From Przewalskia tangutica (Eukaryota > Streptophyta > Magnoliopsida > Solanales > Solanaceae): a stretch of 64,000 nucleotides of DNA. Shown here piece after piece: positions 12,983 through 25,243 of the stretch (position 1 is the stretch's first letter; the number at the start of each line of letters is the position of its first letter). The notes below the pieces were generated by a model that was given only the letters and a program-made list of their open reading frames with translations, was not told the origin of the DNA and ran no database searches. The position numbers and the translations under genes were made by a program. The stretch covers positions 58,631,815-58,695,814 of the forward strand of contig CM056721.1 in assembly GCA_029844215.1 (NCBI GenBank). The letters are read 5' to 3'.

Positions 12983-13501
12983 CGGATCCTCATACTGTCG
13001 CCTCTTCACCTCCTCGACGATGGAAGACTCGGCAACCTCTCGAACCCGAACTCCATTACTATTAGAATCAACCAAACGAACCCCAAGGCTCGCTAGCTGA
13101 TGTAACTCTCGGACCATATCACTTTTCTCTGGCTGTACATCAGACAGACTACCCATCGATCTGCGACTAAGGGCATCTGCAACTACATTGGCCTTCCCTG
13201 GGTGGTAAAGAATATCAACATCATAATCCTTAAGTAGTTCCAACCACCGTCTCTGCCGCAAGTTCAGCTCCCTCTGGCTGAAGATATACTGGAGGCTCTT
13301 GTGGTTTGTGTAAATATCCACATGAACTCCATACAAATAATGTCTCCAGATCTTCAAGGCATGAATCACTGCTGCCAACTCTAAGTCATGTGTGAAATAG
13401 TTCTTCTCATGCTTCACAGGTGTCGAGGCAGCGTAGCTATAACTTTGTCGTCTTTGCGTCGATGCGTGCCCGACACGACACGGCGTCACAATAAACCACA
13501 T
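12983..13501 (-). pseudogene. RNase H and start of integrase of element E
   Basis: RNase H removes the RNA strand during reverse transcription. Visible motifs: KNYFTHDLELAAVIHALK, then VDIYTNHKSLQYIF, where the family has TDHKS (the second acid has become N), QRRWLELLKDYDVDILYHP, GKANVVADALSRR, and the linker toward integrase ending RRQYEDP exactly at insert F. The N-terminal strand with the first acid is out of frame (about 13420-13500). Continues to RT on the right. Confidence 0.9.
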
Positions 13502-14420
13502 ATCCGTCTAACCCCTCTTGAAGAGTAAGATCTGTGGCGGTAGTTAATTTCTACTTCAGCAACTGTAAACTTTCCTCACAAGCATCGGTCCACCGGAACA
13601 TAGCCATTTGCCACGAGTCGACTTAGTCAAAGTCTTTGAAATGGAAGCAAACTTCTCCTGAACCTCCGATAATAACGCATGAGGCCCAAAGTTGCGCCTC
13701 CGTCGGTGTAATGGGTCTAGGCCAAGTCTTGACGCCTCGATCTTTCTTTGTATCTACCCGAATACCATCGGCTCAGATAACATGCCCTAAGAAAGCCATG
13801 AAGCCAACCAAAACTCGCGTTTGAGAACTTGGCATCTGGCTGCCGGTCGGAGGACTCGATACCGTCCTCAAATGATCCGCGTGTTCTGCTCTGTCTTGCG
13901 AATAAACCGAGGATATCATCAATGAATACTATAACGAACATATCCAAGAATGGCTTGAACATCCGGTTCATCAAATCCATGAATCTTCTTTGGGCGTTGG
14001 TCAACCCGAAAGACATCACCTGAACTCATAGTGCCCATCTGGTCTGAATGCGATCTTTGGGATATCGCCTCTCTAACTTCGCTTTGATGATAACGGACCG
14101 CGAGTCTATCTTGGAGAAACACCTTGCACCTGCAATTGGTCAAACAAATCATCAATCACGGGGAGGATATCTGTTCTTGATAGTTACCTTATTGTTGCTG
14201 TAATCAACACATGTCTGGCGTCCCATCCTTCTTCTTTACAAATAACACTGGCGCTCCCAGGGAGAAACACTTGGCCTGATAAAGCCTTTTTCCAGCAAAT
14301 CTTTCAGCTGGTCTTTCAATTCCCTCAACTCGACAGGTGCCATCCTGTATGGCGGAATAAATATCGGTCGAGTGTCTGGCGTCAAATCAATGCAAAACTC
14401 AATCTCCCTCTCAGGAGGGA
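13502..14420 (-). pseudogene. Reverse transcriptase of element E, decayed
   Basis: Copies element RNA into DNA. The clearest segment (13717-14019) reads MMSFGLTNAQRRFMDLMN and then VIVFIDDIL, so the catalytic FIDD is intact here. The fingers region at 14020-14420 is recognisable only in pieces (LMICLTNCRCK, and a SYH-like motif) because of several frameshifts. Its counterpart in element A is at 44563-45375. Confidence 0.85.
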
Positions 14421-14521
14421 TACCCGGAAGCTCGTCTGGAATACGTCTGAAAACTCCCTAACGACCGGAGCCCGGTGAAGGTCGGTATCTCGACCTCGAT
14501 GTCGAATACCCGAACCATATG

Positions 14522-15121
14522 TTAGATATACCCCTTCCGCACCATCTTCCTAGCCTTGAGGTAAGAAATAAACCTACCCCTCGGCGACGCAGTATTCCCC
14601 TTCCACTCGATAACCGACTCACCAGGAAACTGGAACCGAACTAATCTCTCTCTACAGTCCACGTTGGCATAGCAAGACGCTAGCCAATCCATACCCATAA
14701 TTACATCAAAGTCTGTCATATCCAACTCTATCAAGTCGGCTAGAGTCTGACGACTGTCTAAAGTCACTGGGCGAGCCTTATATACTCGCTCAGCTACCAC
14801 CGAATCACCTACTGACGTAGCCACCTCAAAAGGTTTTATGGACTCGGGCTCTATCCCTATTCTACCAGCAATATGAGGAGATATATAGGACAAGGTAGAA
14901 CCTGGATCTATCAAAGCATATACATCACAGCAAAAAACCAATAATGTACCTATGACGACATATGGTGACGCCTCACAGTCACGGCGGTGGACATCGCATA
15001 AATGCGATTCGAGGACGGCCGGGCTGGGACCCCTGACCCTGCCGCGGCCTGGCGGCTTGGCGTGCACCACCGCCCTCAGGGCGCATGCCGTCGAGCGAAG
15101 ATCCGACAAGCCCGACCACAT
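14522..15121 (-). pseudogene. Aspartic protease and linker of element E
   Basis: Best-kept open stretch of E, 199 residues. The retropepsin-type motif YALIDPGSTLSYISP holds the catalytic Asp (DPG in place of DSG/DTG, a form I know from other plant gypsy elements), and TDFDVIMGMDWL closes the fold. It ends toward RT with FISYLKARKMVRKGYI. The zinc knuckle of gag lies just beyond 15121 in another frame. Processes the Gag-Pol precursor in an active element; here it is part of a broken polyprotein. Confidence 0.88.
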
Positions 15122-15983
15122 CGTGAACCATCACACTTCCGCCACCTCTGGACGGACAATCTCTCCTCAAATGGCCCTGCTAGCCACAAGAGTAACAAGC
15201 TCTTGAAGGAACATGACACTCGCCTGGGTGAGACCTACCGCATCGAGCACACTGAGATGGGGGTGGTCTCGATCGGTAGCGGTCTCTGCTTCCCTGAAAC
15301 CCCGAAGTCCTGGAGCCCTGACCTGCTCCTGAATGACCCAGCTGATCAGACCTCCTGCCAGAAAACTGAGAAGGAGCACTCTGTGCTGGCTGAAAAGTGG
15401 ACCTAGTCTGCTGAAATTTGTCGCCTCGAAAGCGCCACGAGACCTGCTGTCACGGCCTCTTGGGCTGGCCTAAATCTAGCTGATCCTCCCTCTCTCTGTC
15501 CTCAATCCCCTGCGCATACGCCTGCATCCTGGCAATATCCATCCCTGGCTGAAGAGCCACCCCCAAGCATGCAGTAATCATATGACGGTCTAACCCCATC
15601 ACATATCGATGAACCACATGCGCCGCCATGTCGGCTACAATGGTGTGTGCATGCACGGCCAGAGTCAAACTCGGTGTACTCTGCGATAGTCCTCCCGATT
15701 ACGCGCCGAGGTCAAGAATCTATCTACGCGGGCTCTCCTCATCTCAGGAGGTAAGAAGTGATCCAGGAAAGCCTCTGTGAACTCCTCTCAAACAGCTGGA
15801 AGAGCATCCTCACCTCTAGACAACTCCCATGACTCAAACCAGTTCAACGCAATATCGCGTAACCGGTAAGAGGCTAGTATGACGGACTCGACCTCAGGCC
15901 CTAAGCACTGCATAGTCCAGTATCTGCCGAACAAACTCACGAGGATCCTCCGGACCTCAAAACATAGAACTTCGGGTGGATGG
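15122..15983 (-). pseudogene. Gag of element E, C-terminal part
   Basis: Gag forms the particle and binds RNA. Seen from right to left on the plus strand: HPPEFYVL at the D insertion point, LRDIALNWFESWELS, EEFTEAFLDHFLPPEMRR, VHRYVMGLDRHMITACLG, QPGMDIARMQAYAQGIEDR, and a zinc-knuckle end RRDCPSRGGG. Several frameshifts, and a TGG-to-TGA stop at 15788-15790 just before EEFTEAF. The N-terminus continues at 34896-35220. Confidence 0.88.
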
Positions 15984-18900
15984 TATCACGACCGAACCGG
16001 GCCGTGTTGGTGCCTTACCGGCACAGTAGACATACATCCAGTAATCAGGAATATAAGACAAGACATGAAATAACATGAAGTGTGAAACAGTTATCTGAGA
16101 AAAGTTGCCTTTCGGCATATATATATATAAAAACTTAAATCCGACGATTCATTCATTTTACAAACTACGCCCCAAGATTACTCTGAGACCTCACAGAATG
16201 ATATAACAACGATGGCGGGACGGGGCCGCCATACCTGAATGTAAGTACTCTGCAACGATGGGACTATACCCGAGATAAGCCTCGGAGAAGCGGAGCTTCC
16301 CAATGAATGTGACCACATGGCGAGGATCAACCATCGATGTACCTCTACTGCGGCATGAGCGGCCCGAAGGAGGTCGATCTGGCAATTGTACCAAGTATGT
16401 GGCGAAAATCAGTAAATGAAATCATAGTAGTCTATATAAAGTAGGAGACATATATGATAACCAAACTACGATTCACTGATAAATAGCGATCATGTCAAGT
16501 CGGGGACTCGCCTCAAAGTCATCACTCAAATATAACTATGGGTCTCACGCCCACAACATCAATCATGCGTGGAATACCTTCCTCACCGCGATCTATGATA
16601 TAAAAGCACCAAGGAATACACATGAACACGGGTCCCACGTGTCATAATAAAACCGTCTGGGGTAAGTGCGAAGGCATAGCGACTACTAACACCAGCGGTG
16701 CAACAAGGTCATAAAGCGTATCACGAGGTCTGACCGCCACATGATCGGCCGCCACTCGCGCGATATCAAATGTCGCGTCTAGTCCTGGAACTTCCGCGAC
16801 TCCGCATAGGCCACACACGTAGGCGCGTGAGGTATTCCCGCATCGGTAGCTACTCCGGCGTAAATCGCCCGGACTCGCGATCCGCGTGGCCATATAGACC
16901 GCGTGACCACAAAGGCGCGCACACTAACGGAACTCTCGTAGCTCGCGCATAGGTCCCTGGACCCGCATGAGGTATTCTCGAATCATGGTCCCGGACACGC
17001 TGAGGTATACCCGCGTGAGGCGACAACCCCGGTATCATGTCAAGAGGTGAGTGATATAATACTAACATAACGAACATCGTTAAACAACATAAGCACAACA
17101 AGGGAAAACCCCTTTACACAAACATCACAAGATACTAACACACGTAGCATCCTAACATGTTTACTTATCAAATCAACAGAAAGTATTACAAGGCTATCAC
17201 AAACCAACACAATCAAGTTATTCACACAAGGTACCTTCTACTTTATGTTAACAAGTTCGGGTTTTATCCCCAAAGTACTTCATACATTAACTCTTTAAAA
17301 GATCCGTTTCTTTCACAAAAGTCACACAATACCCGTAGTATAAAAATAGAGTGACTATCTTTTTAAGTAAACCAAAACACTTCCCTTTGTAAAATCAAGT
17401 AACAACATTATTTTCCAAACGTTCAAGTTTGCCTAATTTCAAATGCTCAAGTTTCTCATTTTCGAAAGGTTTCGTAGTTCATAGTTTTAATCACTTATAA
17501 TATAATTCTCCTTTAAAACAATTTTAGAAACATATGCCTTATGTGTGAGTAGGTTATTCTTGTTTATAACAATCTTATTAAAGCAGCCATGATCTAGGAA
17601 ATGTAATATCATTTTGTCTCATCTTAGCTTCTATGCGGATGGAGGTTTCTCTTAGTTTTCATAATACTTTATTAGTCAATACATTTCCACTTTATTAGCT
17701 ATTTGTTGTGGTTTGTTCGATACTTATTCTCATTTCCGAAATCAGTAAAACATTATTTCTTTACAAACCAAGTACTCATTACTCACGAATGAGGTTTCAC
17801 ACTTTTTAACAAAATTCATATTAATTCAATTAAGTCAAGTCTCTTATCTTTTAAGATCAAGTCTCTTAACTTTTAAAATCAATAAACCATTCTTTTTATC
17901 TCTCTTAAGTCGTTATACCTAACTTTCCATAAAGCTAGTATAACTCTTAAGCTTTTAAAACCAAGTATTACTCTTCTTTCAAAAAGGTTTCTTAATTCTT
18001 TTGAAATACTTCAAGATTCTTATTATTTAAACTCAAGTCAAAAGACATCGGAGTAAAACCACGTTCATTTAACACACGTACGTTTACCGTACTATATATA
18101 TATTCTTTTAAAATATCATGCTCAAGAGGATAGGAAGAATCACATACCTCGCGACGATAATCGACTATTAGCAAAACGCTCCACGACTATAACGCTAGCC
18201 TTGTTCACCTTTCAAGTAGAACATGCTACTCATGAACATTCAACCTATAAAGGCCATATCGTCTATCAGCGTCTAGACTACTCTGTAGAATATTCTAAGC
18301 GATAGGTTCTCTATTTTACGGAAAAATCGGGCAGCACTTCCCTGCAGTTAAGCTACGCAAGTCTTTGTAAATACAATCTATGTAAATCTGATTCAATCTT
18401 CTTCTTTAATATTCTTCCGATGTGATTTGATTCAATTCTCTTCAGAATATCCTTCTATGTATCTTATATTCATTTCTATACTACAGTATGTAATTTCCAA
18501 TTACAATAGAAGGACAAGTGTATTTACCTCGATAAGCCTAAAATTATCCAAGTTTAAATGTCGATCCTGAACAACGTTTAGCTCCTACTCTGGGCGCTCC
18601 AACCCGCTCCAAACAACCCTTAGAAGTTCTACGCAACTTCTTCTTAATACTTCAACCGACTATGAAGATTTTCCTTAGGGTTTCATTTTTGTGGTGAAGG
18701 GAAGTATAATAGTATTTACGGGCTTTTAGTATAGGTGTAACCTTGGAATACTACAAGGTATTTGGGCCAAGGTATTTTGGAATAGTAACAATACTTGGAG
18801 AATACTTTTCTACCAAGGGGGGGTATTTTACGAGAACAACTAGGCAAGGGGGGGGGGGTACTTTCGGCTAGCACCACAAAGGAAGGGGGGGAGTACTTCT

Positions 18901-19451
18901 CGGCCAAAAGGCCTCACAAAGGGGGAGGGGTGCTCTTTGGACGAGAGCAACAAGAAGGGGGGGGGGGGAGGATTTTCAAGACTTGGAGATTATTTGTGTA
19001 TGAAGAAGTCTTCAACTAAGGGGGGGTATTTATAGGCCAATCAATGGCCAAGATTAAGACAAGTGGTGGGCAAGTGTAGGGTGAGGATTTGGACAAGTGT
19101 TGTGTGGGTCCCACTTACTCATCTACCACACAAATATCCTACCAAACATTGACCAAATGTTTTAGGCACAAAAAATGAAAAAAACGTGCCAAAGGAAGCT
19201 CATGGATTGCCGTCCACTTGAGGGCCAAGTGTCGCCCTCTCGTTGGTCCAAAATATTTCATCTCTCGGAAAAATCCGCAAAAATTATTAATGTTGTAACC
19301 GTAATTTTCCCTTCGCAAAGTTTGGAAAACGTTTCGTCGGAAAACAATTCTTTTCGTTGGTTGTGCACAAATTTCGTCCCTTTGCCTACTTAAGGCTTAA
19401 ACTTTGTACGTACGCCCTTACGTACATACTCTGGAAATACGGGGTATAACA
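15984..19451 (-). repeat. 3' LTR of element D
   Basis: 3468 bases. Inverted repeat at 16213-16230, 'gaggtattcccgc' modules at about 16830-16980, TATA box at 19027-19034 (minus strand TATAAATA), and the degraded U3 palindrome near 19220. It matches 22098-25243 plus 34601-34895. Long G runs (up to 12) lie at 18800-19025 on the plus strand. Confidence 0.9.
18800..19026 (+). repeat. G-run cluster in the D 3' LTR
   Basis: Six or more runs of 7-12 G on the plus strand (for example at 18848-18858 and 18957-18968) just downstream of the TATA box in element orientation. The matching part of the other D LTR (24920-25110) has runs of only 3-7. Could form G-quadruplex DNA, or reflect homopolymer miscalling. 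Confidence 0.75.
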
Positions 19452-20084
19452 TTCTCCCCTCCTTAGAAACATTCGCGTCGAATGTTCCTTCTAAATCTCA
19501 AAACATACTTGCGCCAAGATAGTCTTCACTACTATACTTACGAAAACAAATATGCCACACTGGCCACAAAATAACACACGCGCAAATACTTAATCCAAGT
19601 CCAGAGAATCACCTCCAACACTACAAAAGCTCCACCGAGGTCTAAAATATATTTCCATCGCACCTTACTTCACAAAAGTAATGATCACTCCTATGTTCTT
19701 AACACATGCTGCTTCTTCCCTTACTCGTCGTACCGCTTCTCGCACTCGAACTCTTTCTCATAACTTACCACATTTACATTCGCTTGATTTCCAAAATCTA
19801 CAGGTTACTACCTCGACTTGGTCATCGTTAAGCGGGAACACTGCGGATGGATCTCAGATATTTTGCGATCATAGCACGAAGACCGGACATATCGCTTCCT
19901 ACGTAGGACGACAATTCTAACATATAGGCAACTTGGACTATTTTCCAAATGATCTTAAAGCGCTCAAAGTACCTCGGATAAGTTTCCTCTGTTTTCCAAA
20001 ACTCTTCACACCCTTTCCGGTGGTACCTTGAAGACCACCGTCGGCTGAACTCCAGCGTCGTCGCGATTATCCGTCGACTTATGT
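19452..20084 (-). other. 3' non-coding interior of element D, with polypurine tract
   Basis: Begins with the polypurine tract (ttctcccctcctta on the plus strand, 19452-19465). Then comes the conserved 'gaaacattcgcgtcgaatgttcc' area, a short inverted repeat also present in G, A, B and C next to the tract. No coding sequence seen. Confidence 0.75.
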
Positions 20085-20560
20085 TGACTCGAGCTGCCGA
20101 TAACCTCTCTGGATAAGCACCCTATCCATCCTGTGAAACAAGAATGAACCAACTATCTGAACGCGCCAACATCGAACAAATCGGCCGTGACTTACACTTC
20201 CGCCTACAAGGCTTCATAAGGCGACATCCAAATACGAAATGGTAGTTATAAAACACTCCCCCAACAGAGGCAACAATCCTCGCATTACCACGAAATCCAA
20301 ACACGGCGGAGGCGAATGCGTCTTGAGACTCACGAGTTCCTAACCTGCTGGTAAAACTTCGGAATAAAGAAATAGGCGTAACATTGGCTCCACTGCCTGT
20401 CATAAGTTGAAAGTAGGCACCTCGTGCAGCCTTACAACCTTCCCGATATAACATCTCGCATAACCTCTGCAGAGTAAGCGGTCTGGTGAAAGATAAGATG
20501 GGGTGACCTCATCGGCCGACTCTTTGGTCGACGCATCCACGAACTCGTCGATGGTTAACT
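20085..20560 (-). pseudogene. Relic of integrase C-terminal half in element D
   Basis: Translated on the minus strand, LCEMLYREGCKAARGAYFQL lines up with YARLYIREIMRLHGVPTSII of element E, then SLFRSFTSRLGTRESQDAF with the WRSF..GLGTQVSL segment, and a Lys-Arg-rich RRKCKSRPI with the RRKCRSPIG segment. DNA resemblance to 5208-5690 is also visible (ggataagc, cttgagactcac). No catalytic residue can be assigned. It shows that this gag-only family arose from a pol-bearing ancestor by internal deletion. Confidence 0.65.
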
Positions 20561-21083
20561 AAACTTGGGCCTAACACCCTCGTGACCCTATCACTGGCGG
20601 GACCACCAAACTGGCCCGCCACAATACAGGCCGCGGGTTGACCCGTGATCGGTCCTTAACCCGACCTGCTATCGCGCAAAAACTCTTGTTCCCCGATCCG
20701 GAACAATCTCACCATCGAGTCACGAAAACCTAGTGGTCTTCTTAGCTCAACTACCCTCTTTCATATCATACCACTCAGGGACTTATCACACGAATACATC
20801 TCACGAGTACTAAGCACTCCGATAAGGGTCAAACATAAAATAAATCTTTTACTCGAGATGACCTTGCCTCTAAGGTCTCCACGTATAATATTCTAAGGTT
20901 CACACTTTCCCTAACCCCAATCTTACCCTGTTAACTAACCATGATTTCTAATCACAATTTACACAATGTTATCTGAACGTAACACTTAAGATATACTTAT
21001 CTTATCACACATACAATCTCTAGAGGGTTAAGGATATACCTGAATCTACTGCTTCACTCCCCTCTGTCGTTCCAATCAATCAC
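20561..21083 (-). other. Conserved non-coding block of element D
   Basis: Holds 'catccacgaactcg', 'ctaacaccctcgtgaccctatc' and 'gggttaaggatatacc', all of which recur in C (about 56670-57170), and in part in G and B. No open frame of note. Function unknown; a packaging or dimerisation signal is possible but only a guess. Confidence 0.6.
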
Positions 21084-21902
21084 CTTGTTGGCGCATAGCT
21101 AGGAAGGTGACGAACTAGCCACCGATCACGAAGGTGAGTCTTTACATCCGCGCCACCTGCGGTTGGACAATTTCTGCAAAATGGCCTGCTGTCATGGCAT
21201 AACAAGTTGTCGAAGAAATGCGACACTCCCACAATGACACTTACCAGCGTCCACACGAGGTGGGGTGGCCTCTCAGGCTAACACCCTTCCTCTCAGCCAT
21301 TGAATCCGGTGGTTTGGAACTGCGTGTAGGCGTGAGCGGAAGCCACGGAGTTCGACCAACTCGGCGTACCCGAGCGTCACGAACCGCGGAGGACCACTGC
21401 TGCCTTGGTGGAGTGCATATCTAATCTCTTTCTTGAGGCGATTTGCCTTGAAAGTTACCAAAGGATCCTGCCGATCGGGCCTCTTATCGCCTTGATTAAT
21501 CTGTCGATCTCTACGTTTCTCGGCCTGCTGCGCATAAGCCCTTCACGCAGGCCATGCTCAAGCCTGACTGAAGAGCTACTCTTGCACAACCCTCTCTTAG
21601 ATAGTCATCATGACCCGTGATAAATCGATACATAATATACTCTCTGGTAGCCAAATCCATAGCTAGTAACAGGGTCGCCTCTTTGCAATCTATACTTTCT
21701 GCTACTGGTCGTGGAACTGAAGGTTCAAATATCATGGCCGCATGATGAGCTGCTGTGCTAGACTCTCTTTGGGGTGGCGGCGTCGCGAACTCCCGAATGA
21801 AGCACCACCCGGTGATGATTTGGCACTGTGCCTCGTAACCTGCATGCTCTGCTCGCGTCTCCATTTGCCTTGCCAGGGCCCGGGTTGCCTTACGCGAGGC
21901 AT
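21084..21902 (-). pseudogene. Gag of element D, decayed
   Basis: Starts at ATG 21902-21900 (MPRVRQPGP), a start context shared with B and C. After a frame break, ATREYIMYRFITGHDDYLRE and VALQSGLSMACVKGLCAAGRE match the VHRYVMGLD..ITACLG and VALQPGMDIARMQAYAQG part of the E gag. The rest, down to a remnant of the zinc-knuckle region near 21170-21280, is frameshifted; no intact CX2CX4HX4C is visible. The central capsid segment (WF..W..F..F) is not recognisable. This is the only sizeable coding part of D. Confidence 0.72.
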
Positions 21903-22081
21903 AGCGGTAGGAAAGAAATCGTTAGAGGTCCAACTTATAACACGACTCTGCACGATCTCGAGTGAGAAGAATGGAAACCAATCCTAAATATCCTATAGCC
22001 TCACGATTATTGGTGTGGTGAACAACACGCGATAATCAAGACTTCTACTAGATACGTAGACACTTTCCAGAGGATTAAGCT

Positions 22082-22093
22082 GTTGTGATACCA
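22082..22093 (-). other. Primer-binding site of element D (tRNA-iMet, two mismatches)
   Basis: Minus strand TGGTATCACAAC against the usual TGGTATCAGAGC, next to the LTR end at 22098. Confidence 0.75.
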
Positions 22094-22097
22094 CTTT

Positions 22098-25000
22098 TGT
22101 CACGAACCGGGCAGGGCGTGGTAGTGCCTTACCGGGCACCCAGTAGACATCATCAGTTAATCGTGAATATAAGACAAGACATGAAATAACATGAAGTGTG
22201 AACGATTATCGAGAAAAGTTGCCTTTCGGCATATATATATATAAAAACTTAAATCCGACGATTCATCCCTTTTACAAACTTTGCCTGGCAGTACTACAGG
22301 ACCTCTAAGAATGATATAACATGATGGCGGGACGGGGCCCGCCGTACCCTGAATGTAAGTACTCTGTGACAGAGGACTATACCCAGATAAGCCTCGGAGA
22401 AAGCGGAGCTTCCCAAACGCCGCGTGACCCTATGAGCGAGGATCAACCACTGATGTACCTCTACCTGCGGCATGAACGCACCGAAGGAGGGCGATCTGAC
22501 AATTGCAAGTATGTGCCCGAAAATCGTAAATGAAATCATAGTAGTCTATATAAAGTAGGAGACATATATGATAACCAAACTATAGTTCACAATAAATAAG
22601 CAGTCATGTCAAGTCAGGGACTCACGCCCTCAAAGTCATCACTCAAATATAACTATGGGTCTCACGCCCACAACATCAATCATGCCCGTGGAATACCTTC
22701 CTCACTGCGCGATCTATGATATAAAAGCACACCAAGGAATACACATGAACACGGGTCCCACTGTGTCATAATAAAACCGTCACGGGGTAAGTACGAAGGC
22801 ATAGCCGACTACTAACACCAGCGATGCAACAAGGTCATAAAGCGTATCACGAGGTGCTGCAGACCGCCACATGATCGAAGGCGGTCACTGCGCCGCAATA
22901 TCAAATGTGCGCGTCTAGTCCTGGAACTTCCGACTCCGCATAGGCCACACATAGGCCCGCGTGAGGTATTCCCGCGTCGGTAGCTACTCCGGCGTCATCA
23001 CGGACTCGCGATCCGCGGCGCGTAGACCGCGTGACCACAAAGGCGCGCACACACGGAACTCTCGTAGCTCGCGCATAGGTCCCTGGACCCGCGTAGAGGT
23101 ATTCTCGAATCATGGTCCCGGACACTGAGGTATACCCGCGTCGGAGCGGCAACCCCGGTATCATGTCGAGGTGAGTGATATAATACTAACATAACTTATC
23201 GTTAAACAACATAAGCACAACAAGGAAACCCCTTTACACAAACATCACAAGATACTAACACGTAGCATCCTAACATGTTTACTTATCAAATCAAAAAGAA
23301 AGTATTACAAGGCTATCACAAACCAACACAATCAAGTTATTCACACAAGGTACCTTCTACTTTATGTTAACAAGTTCGGGTTTTTATCCCCAAAGTACTT
23401 CATACATTAACTCTTTAAAAGATCCGTTTCTTTCACAAAAGTCACACAATACCCGTAGTATAAAAATAGAGTGACTATCTTTTAAGTAAACCAAAACACT
23501 TCCCTTTGTAAAATCAAGTAACAACATTATTTTCCAAACGTTCAAGTTTGCCTAATTTCAAATGCTCAAGTTTCTCATTTTCGAAAGGTTTCGTAGTTCA
23601 TAGTTTTAATCACTTATAATATAATTCTCCTTTAAAACAATTTGAGAAACATATGCCTTATGTGTGAGTAGGTTATTCTTGTTTATAACAATCTTATTAA
23701 AGCAGCCATGATCTAGGAAATGTAATATCATTTTGTCTCATCTTAGCTTCATGCGGATGGAGGTTCTCTTGGTTTCATAATACTTTATTAGTCAATACAT
23801 TTCCCTTTATTAAGCTTGTTGTGGTTTGTTCGATACTTATTCTCATTTCAAATCGATGAAACATTAGTCCTTTACAAACCAAGTACTCATTACTCACGAA
23901 TGAGGTTTCACACTTTTTAACAAAATTCATATTAATTCAATTAAGTCAAGTCTCTTATCTTTTAAGATTAAGTCTCTTAACTTTTAAAATCAATAAACCA
24001 TTCTTTTTATCTCTCTTAAGTCGTTATACCTAACTTCCCATAAAGCTAGTATAACTCTTAAGCTTTTAAAACCAAGTATTACTCTTCTTTCAAAAAGGTT
24101 TCTTAATTCTTTTGAAATACTTCAAGATTCTTATTATTTAAACTCAAGTCAAAAGACATCGGAGTAAAACCACGTTCAGTTAACACACGTACGTCTACCG
24201 TACTATATATATATTCTTTTAAAATATCATGCTCAAGAGGATAGGAAGAATCACATACCTCGCGACGATAATCGACTATTAGCAAAGCGCTCCATGCTAT
24301 AACCGTAGCCTTGTTCACCTTTCAAGTAGAGCATGCTACTCGCGAGAACATTCAACCTATAAAGGCCATATACATCTATCAACGTCTAGACTACTGCGTA
24401 GAATATTCTAAGCGATGGGTTCTCTATTTTACGGAAAAATCGGGCGTGACACCCTGCAGTTAAGCTCATGCAAGTCTCTGTAAATCTGATCTATGTAAAT
24501 CTGATTCAATCTTCTTCTTTAATATTCTTGATGTGATTTGATTCAATTCTCTTACATAATATCCTTACATGTATCTTATATTCATTTCTATACTACTACA
24601 GTATGTAATTTCCAATTACAATAGAAAGACAAGAGTATTTACCTCGATAAGCCCAAAATTATCCAAGTTTAATTACAAGGCTATCTGAGCAACGTTTAGC
24701 TCTACTCAGGCGCTCAACCGCTCAAACAACCCTTAGAAGTTCTACACAACTTCTTCTTAATACTTCAACCGACTATGAAGATTTTCCTTAGGGTTTCGTT
24801 TTTGTAGTGAAGGAAGTATAATAGTATTTACGGGCTTTTAGTATAGGTGTAACCTTGGAATACTACAAGGTATTTGGGCGAGTATTTTGGAATAGTAACA
24901 ATACTTGGAGAATACTTTTCTACCAAGGGAAGTATTTCACGAGAACAACTAGGCAAAGGGGTACTTTTCGGCTGGCACAGGAAGGAAGTCTTACCGGCGA

Positions 25001-25243
25001 AAGGCCTCATGAAGGGGAGGGTGCTCTTTGGGCGAAGCGACAAAGGGAGGGGAGGATTTTCAAGACTTGGAAATTATTTGTGGATGAAGAAGTCTTCAAC
25101 TAAGGGGGGGTATTTATAGGCCAATCAATGGCCAAGATTAAGACAAGTGGTGGGCAAGTGTAGGGTGAGGATTTGGACAAGTGTTGTGTGGGTCCCACTT
25201 ACTCATCTACCACACAAATATCCTACCAAACATTGACCAAATA
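22098..25243 (-). repeat. 5' LTR of element D, main segment
   Basis: Matches the 3' LTR from 15984 up to the point where B is inserted. Inverted repeat at 22324-22343; TATA box at 25111-25118. Similar to the other copy in AT-rich parts and much less so in the GC-rich part 22880-23160. Confidence 0.9.

Noticed and set aside
18795..19019. Gly-rich open frame across the G runs
   Set aside because: Low-complexity LTR sequence, not preserved in the partner LTR.
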